The position numbers and the translations under genes were made by a program. A stretch of 64,000 bases of DNA from Microcaldota archaeon (GTDB taxonomy: Archaea; Micrarchaeota; Micrarchaeia; Micrarchaeales; Micrarchaeaceae): contig JAKBRD010000001.1 of NCBI GenBank assembly GCA_021834865.1, positions 1 through 64,000 of the forward strand, given 5' to 3'. The notes under the pieces are model-generated. The model was not told where the DNA came from. It made no database searches and saw only the letters and a program-made list of their open reading frames with translations. Positions 60,213-64,000 of this stretch are shown in pieces. Position 1 is the stretch's first letter. Each line of letters begins with the position of its first letter.

Positions 60213-60680
60213 ATGCACATGCCAGCCATAAACGAAGCCAAGCTCATACAAGCAGAGGTAAAGCTGAGGAATCTTCTGGTTACCAAGGAGGTCACAGAGA
60301 CCCGAAGGTCCATGGTAAGGTGGCTTGCCCTGTCGCTCGGCATAATAAATCCGGGAGAGACAAGGCTTAGCGCAATATACGTGCTGGATGCCATGCTCTA
60401 CTTTCAGTTCCAAAAAAAGCAGGATCCGAACGTGGAGGAGCTTTCGGAATACATATCAAAGTCCTGGCAGCCCATAAACGAAAAGACTCTGCGCTACCAC
60501 CTTTTGCAGCTGAAGACCAGCAACATAATCGTGCATTCGAAGGGCAGGTATTCCATGCTTTTTCCGGAAGATGGGGAAAAATATGACGAAAGCGCATGGA
60601 TACGCGGCTATTTCGAATCCGAAATATCTCCGATACGCGAAAAGATAGCCTCTGTCATAAGGGAAATTAAAAAACGCTGA
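60213..60680 (+). CDS. Putative winged-helix DNA-binding protein
   Basis: A 155-residue protein. Residues 65-118 look like a winged helix: the VEELSEYISKSWQPINEKTLRYHLLQLKTSNII stretch is a helix-turn-helix with a recognition helix, followed by the wing HSKGRYSMLF. An ATG at 60219 is an alternative start. It is followed 16 bases later by a surface-protein gene, which it may regulate. The assignment is by pattern. Confidence 0.6.
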   Translation: MHMPAINEAKLIQAEVKLRNLLVTKEVTETRRSMVRWLALSLGIINPGETRLSAIYVLDAMLYFQFQKKQDPNVEELSEYISKSWQPINEKTLRYHLLQLKTSNIIVHSKGRYSMLFPEDGEKYDESAWIRGYFESEISPIREKIASVIREIKKR

Positions 60681-60696
60681 GCAAATAAGTGATAAT

Positions 60697-62412
60697 ATGT
60701 CGTCAGATAAGAGCATACTTCTATATGGAGGAATAGCGATAGTTGTAGTCATAGCGGTTTTCATAGCGATAGTGGTATCGTTCCAACCGTCCGGCCCGTA
60801 TAAACTTGACGTTTCAATGAATGCCCCTAACTACAATCCGAATGCTACCTACCTGTTCAACACTACCTATTTCAACATAACCATAAGCAACACGGGCTCT
60901 GCTCCAGTTCGCGGTATGCAGGTCGGCTTTTATATGGACGACCAAGCCATAAAATACTACAACGTTTCGATACCTGCCCATGAAAGTGCCTATATAAGGG
61001 AAAACTATACTTATTCTCAGAACGGCACATACAATTTTTCAGTGGTGGCCGATCCAAGCCACATTCTTGACATTGCAAACTCGTCAATAACCTCCGCACA
61101 GTTCAGCATAAACGTAAGCAATCCGCAGCAGCCCAACCTTTACCAGTACATACCTTCGCAGAACACCAACGAGACTTATACGTTTACCCTATTTCCGAAG
61201 GGCATGGAGCTATCATCGCTGATGGATATAGAGTACAATGTGAGCCAGTTCAAGCCATTGCTCGGCCCAGATACCGGAATATCATTCAGCATAATGCATG
61301 ATCTTTCTCCCCTGCTAAATCTAGGCAACGGCGTCTATTCAAGCTATGCCAACGGAACAAAGGTATACGGGCTATGGCTTGAAGGCGCAATAAGCAATGC
61401 AGACATAAAGTCGCTTTTGTCCACATATTCGTTCCCAGAGCACGGCTTCCAAAAGGGGAATTCGTCAGCACTTTTCGCAAAGCTGAACTATACAACTAGC
61501 TTCTGCAGCTATTCAAGCAAGGGCTGGACAAAGATATTCATATACTACAACGCTACTGAGGGCAGCAATTGCGAGAGCATGCTTGGCAGCAAGTATAACG
61601 ACACCGAATACGCACTGCTCTCAAATGCGACATCGTCCCACAGCGCAGAATACGCAAAGGACGCGAACTTCACCTACAAGAATTCAACAAGCGAAGGTTT
61701 TGCAATAAGCCTAATAGGCAAGAATTATTCAATATACACGCTTTCCGAAGACGGGGCAGCAGGGAACTTTGCCAGCATTATGGGATTCCACCCGGCCATA
61801 AACATTTCAACATACCATAGGGTGTGCTCTGGCTACATATATGTCAACAACAGCACCGGCCTAAGCATGTGCACAGAATACTTCAAGTCATCAGTTCCGC
61901 AACTACAGAACTATTCGCTCTCGGATTCGATATCAATATCAAAGAATTACACGTTGCAGCTTTACTCGTTCGTTGATCTAAACTACAGCGAGGATGCCCT
62001 TTTCAACGCCGCATCGCTTTTCACAAAGCTAAATATTACGAATCAGTACTCGTCGTGGGAGCCTCTGGACAACAATGCATGCAGCTTTGCCAACTCTTCG
62101 ATAGGGTGCAGTTACGAAAGCTTTAATTCCACATCCGGGAAGTACAGGGTAAAGATAAGCAACGTATTCAGCAGCCCTATAAAGATAGAAGCTATAGGTT
62201 GCAGTTCCTATATGCCTGTAAACGCAACAACGTCTATAAACGAAACCTTGGCAGCCGGCCAGAGCCTAAATGCATCATTCTCATGCAAGCTCCCGTCAAT
62301 ACCAATATCCAGCACGGTGTCCACATATTTCATGAACATGAGCTATTCAATGTCCGGCAAGCAGCTGTACGCCAACGGGACTCTTACCTATGCGGACTTC
62401 TACGTGGGCTGA
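60697..62412 (+). CDS. Large membrane-anchored surface protein, unknown function
   Basis: A 571-residue protein with an N-terminal membrane helix (about residues 6-29) and a long extracellular region with over twenty NxS/T sequons. It starts with a CARDB-like beta-sandwich (NITISNTGSAPVRGMQVGF) and ends with another possible sandwich. Several cysteine pairs are present in the last 200 residues. It is likely an envelope or adhesion component. It is closely downstream of the winged-helix gene. Confidence 0.65.
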   Translation: MSSDKSILLYGGIAIVVVIAVFIAIVVSFQPSGPYKLDVSMNAPNYNPNATYLFNTTYFNITISNTGSAPVRGMQVGFYMDDQAIKYYNVSIPAHESAYIRENYTYSQNGTYNFSVVADPSHILDIANSSITSAQFSINVSNPQQPNLYQYIPSQNTNETYTFTLFPKGMELSSLMDIEYNVSQFKPLLGPDTGISFSIMHDLSPLLNLGNGVYSSYANGTKVYGLWLEGAISNADIKSLLSTYSFPEHGFQKGNSSALFAKLNYTTSFCSYSSKGWTKIFIYYNATEGSNCESMLGSKYNDTEYALLSNATSSHSAEYAKDANFTYKNSTSEGFAISLIGKNYSIYTLSEDGAAGNFASIMGFHPAINISTYHRVCSGYIYVNNSTGLSMCTEYFKSSVPQLQNYSLSDSISISKNYTLQLYSFVDLNYSEDALFNAASLFTKLNITNQYSSWEPLDNNACSFANSSIGCSYESFNSTSGKYRVKISNVFSSPIKIEAIGCSSYMPVNATTSINETLAAGQSLNASFSCKLPSIPISSTVSTYFMNMSYSMSGKQLYANGTLTYADFYVG

Positions 62413-62420
62413 CCATAGAT

Positions 62421-62693
62421 TCAAAGGCCCATGAAGTCCACGGCTCCCTTCCCCTTTGGGAATGCCCGCATTTTTTCAGCTTCGACAGGCAATCCTGTCT
62501 CGTCAGCTACGCGCTGCAGCTCGTCCAGCTCAAGGTGCCTTGGCAGGTACAATTCGACGAATTCATGTTCTCCTATTTTTATCCTCTTTACCGTGAACAG
62601 CATCTTCTGCAGCATCCCTGAACGCTTTACCTCAATCCTTATGCTGCCCTTGCTTATTATCGAAGCCACTTTGTCTTCCAACCTAACACCCAT
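62421..62693 (-). CDS. Small conserved-looking protein, unknown function
   Basis: A 90-residue soluble protein with a basic N-terminus, beta strands (MLFTVKRIKIGEHEFVELYL) and the helix LELDELQRVADETGLPVEA, which ends with a low-complexity KGKG. No family can be named. It converges with the surface-protein gene after eight bases. The 142-base gap upstream towards nuoH is AT-rich and contains promoters only. Confidence 0.6.
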   Translation of the reverse strand: MGVRLEDKVASIISKGSIRIEVKRSGMLQKMLFTVKRIKIGEHEFVELYLPRHLELDELQRVADETGLPVEAEKMRAFPKGKGAVDFMGL

Positions 62694-62835
62694 TATTTTT
62701 TGATTTTGCCGCCAGCATATTTATTAATTACGAAAAGCGCAGCAAATTCCAAATTCGACCATTTAATCCTATTTCATTCAAGAATCAAATCAATTATAAA
62801 ATTTTAGCTTGCAATAGGTATAAATCGGTGCTCAA

Positions 62836-63882
62836 TTGATAGCTGTCAGCTCTGGGTTTATAGGCGGGCTTTACTCTGCCATATACGCATATCTGCACGG
62901 CTACATTCCTGCAATATACGCGAATGTCCTTTCCTTCCTGATATCTTTCGCGGTATTTGCTGTGATACTTTTAATACTGATAGTGCTTTTCGTATACCTG
63001 TTTGGTTGGGGAGAAAGGAAAATAATGGGCAGGATGCAATCCAGGCACGGGCCAACATATACCGGTCCATTCGGCATACTGCAAAACATGGCAGACGTCA
63101 TAAAGCTGCTCTCAAAAGAGAACATAATTCCAAACAATGCCGACATGCCGATATTCGGGATGATACTGCCTGTTGTATATGCCCTGTTCGTATTCACTTT
63201 CGCGTTCGTACCAATAACCAGCACTTTTGTCGGCATAAATACTTCTATAGCACTCATAGCCGTTTTCCTGGTGCTTTCTTTCATGCCGCTCCTGCTGTTC
63301 TTGGCAGGGTGGACCAGCGGAAACAAGTTCGGGTCCATAAGCGCGCAAAGGTCTGTGATAATGCTAGTAAGCTACGAGGTCCCTCTTATTCTCGTGGTAG
63401 CCTCGGTTGCCATAGCAGCACACGGATTCTCATTCATGAATATAGTGTCATCGCAGTCGCATGTGTGGTATGCCATCATGCTCCCAATAGGCTTTGTGCT
63501 ATTTTTTATAATAATGCTGGCAGAGCTCGAAAGGCCGCCGTTTGACATAAGGGAAGCAGACAACGAGCTGATAGCAGGATGGCTTACCGACGTAAGCGCC
63601 CCATACTATGGCCTTGCCCTCTTTCTGGACTATACCAGGATGTTTGTTGGGACCCTACTAATTACACTACTGTTTCTCGGGGGTTGGAACGGCCCTGTTT
63701 TGCCTCCGTTCGCATGGACAATGATAAAGGTAGTAATACTTACCATTTTCATAATAGTAGTAAGAGCAACCACCGTCAGGCTTACAATACGCAAGCTGCT
63801 CAGGATAGGCTGGCTCTACCTGCTGCCACTGGCAGTAATAAACATTTTGGCATCTTATATAATATTTGTGTGGTTGGCATGA
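62836..63882 (+). CDS. nuoH: NADH-quinone oxidoreductase subunit H
   Basis: A 348-residue membrane subunit of complex I, or a related enzyme, with eight hydrophobic segments. The hallmark loops are GWGERKIMGRMQSRHGPTYT and, later, ERPPFDIREADNELIAG, followed by EGxY-like SAPYYGLALFLDYTRM. It sits at the quinone/proton-channel junction. The start is TTG at 62836, because no ATG precedes the first membrane helix. TATAAAT at about 62819 is only 17 bases upstream, so a more distal TATA near 62793 is likelier. Its stop overlaps the nuoI start. Confidence 0.92.
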   Translation: MIAVSSGFIGGLYSAIYAYLHGYIPAIYANVLSFLISFAVFAVILLILIVLFVYLFGWGERKIMGRMQSRHGPTYTGPFGILQNMADVIKLLSKENIIPNNADMPIFGMILPVVYALFVFTFAFVPITSTFVGINTSIALIAVFLVLSFMPLLLFLAGWTSGNKFGSISAQRSVIMLVSYEVPLILVVASVAIAAHGFSFMNIVSSQSHVWYAIMLPIGFVLFFIIMLAELERPPFDIREADNELIAGWLTDVSAPYYGLALFLDYTRMFVGTLLITLLFLGGWNGPVLPPFAWTMIKVVILTIFIIVVRATTVRLTIRKLLRIGWLYLLPLAVINILASYIIFVWLA

Positions 63883-64000
63883 CAATAATTAAGGGAATAT
63901 ATGAGGTAGGCAAAGAGATACTAAAGAAGCCTTCTACGCTCGAATATCCAGAGGTAAGGGAGGACCTTGCCGACAACTACAGGGGCATACACAAGCTTGA
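63879..64000 (+). CDS. nuoI: NADH-quinone oxidoreductase subunit I (3' end outside the window)
   Basis: The ATG at 63879 overlaps the nuoH stop (ATGA). The 40 visible residues include EYPEVREDLADNYRGIHKL, the family region just before the first 4Fe-4S ferredoxin motif. The cysteine motifs themselves lie beyond the window edge. The context with nuoH makes the assignment firm. Confidence 0.85.
   Translation, partial: MTIIKGIYEVGKEILKKPSTLEYPEVREDLADNYRGIHKL

Noticed and set aside
60123..60413. N-terminal extension of the gene ending at 59709
   Set aside because: The extra 97 codons overlap the divergent winged-helix gene and its promoter, and look like an out-of-frame reading.
1..64000. CRISPR array, insertion sequence, transposase or prophage
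   Set aside because: No regularly spaced repeats, transposase motifs, terminal inverted repeats with target duplications, or phage structural genes were seen.

Overview
This window reads as a stretch of a small archaeal chromosome. Archaeal hallmarks seen in the sequence are a PCNA clamp, an archaeal primase subunit, RNase P protein 4, the wyosine enzyme Taw1, two prenyl diphosphate synthases, an archaeal-type 5S rRNA, a tRNA with an intron after position 37, archaeal pilin signal peptides, TATA boxes about 25-28 bases before many start codons, and frequent TTG/GTG starts. Dense packing, dispersed RNA genes (a lone 5S gene), many short unrecognised genes and several Thr-rich surface proteins suggest an ARMAN/Micrarchaeota-type lineage. 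That placement is an inference from style, not a database match.

Layout. 1-8.5 kb: an ECF-type importer whose ATPase protein is fused to a purine-type phosphoribosyltransferase, thymidine kinase, an S66 LD-carboxypeptidase-like protein, a PEBP protein and an MTH1-like Nudix hydrolase. 8.6-15.7 kb: a PD-(D/E)XK-like protein, an intron-containing tRNA-Ser, a DUF72 protein, a HerA-like ATPase with a nuclease-like tail, an HxlR regulator/NRAMP operon, and a frameshifted VKOR gene. 15.7-20 kb: an HExxH protein, tRNA-Pro, a primase large-subunit-like gene with a mini zinc-ribbon gene, and a surface protein. 20-23.4 kb: 5S rRNA abutting chorismate mutase-prephenate dehydrogenase, GGPP synthase, a HemK2-like methyltransferase and an adenosine-specific kinase. 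23.4-31.7 kb: a surface/glycosylation island (beta-helix-like surface protein, two large multi-membrane GT-C-like proteins, a dolichol-phosphate-type GT2). 31.8-37 kb: aldo/keto reductase and carAB. 37-42 kb: Yip1-like protein, CDP-alcohol phosphotransferase, and a sulfate-activation operon (RHH regulator, cysD, cysN, Lrp-type regulator). 42-48.6 kb: a DUF6015/winged-helix protein, a surface protein, a second prenyl synthase, an ABC-2 exporter and PRPP synthase. 48.8-54.8 kb: a run of information-processing genes (PCNA, MscS, freestanding ThrRS editing domain, DJ-1-like protein, RNase P Rpp21, AIM24), then Taw1, DUF1059 and HIT. 54.8-64 kb: unknown and surface proteins, a K+ channel, a large pilin-like protein, acylphosphatase, and the start of a complex I operon (nuoH-nuoI).

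How the genes fit together. PRPP synthase, the ECF-phosphoribosyltransferase fusion, thymidine kinase, the adenosine-specific kinase and carAB together suggest mixed nucleotide salvage and synthesis. The most novel element is the ECF ATPase-phosphoribosyltransferase fusion, which could couple nucleobase uptake to trapping as a nucleotide. Other notable items are the HerA-nuclease fusion, the 5S processing stem that contains the tyrA stop codon, the freestanding ThrRS editing domain and the matching tails of CysD and its neighbouring RHH protein. No CRISPR array, insertion sequence or prophage was seen.
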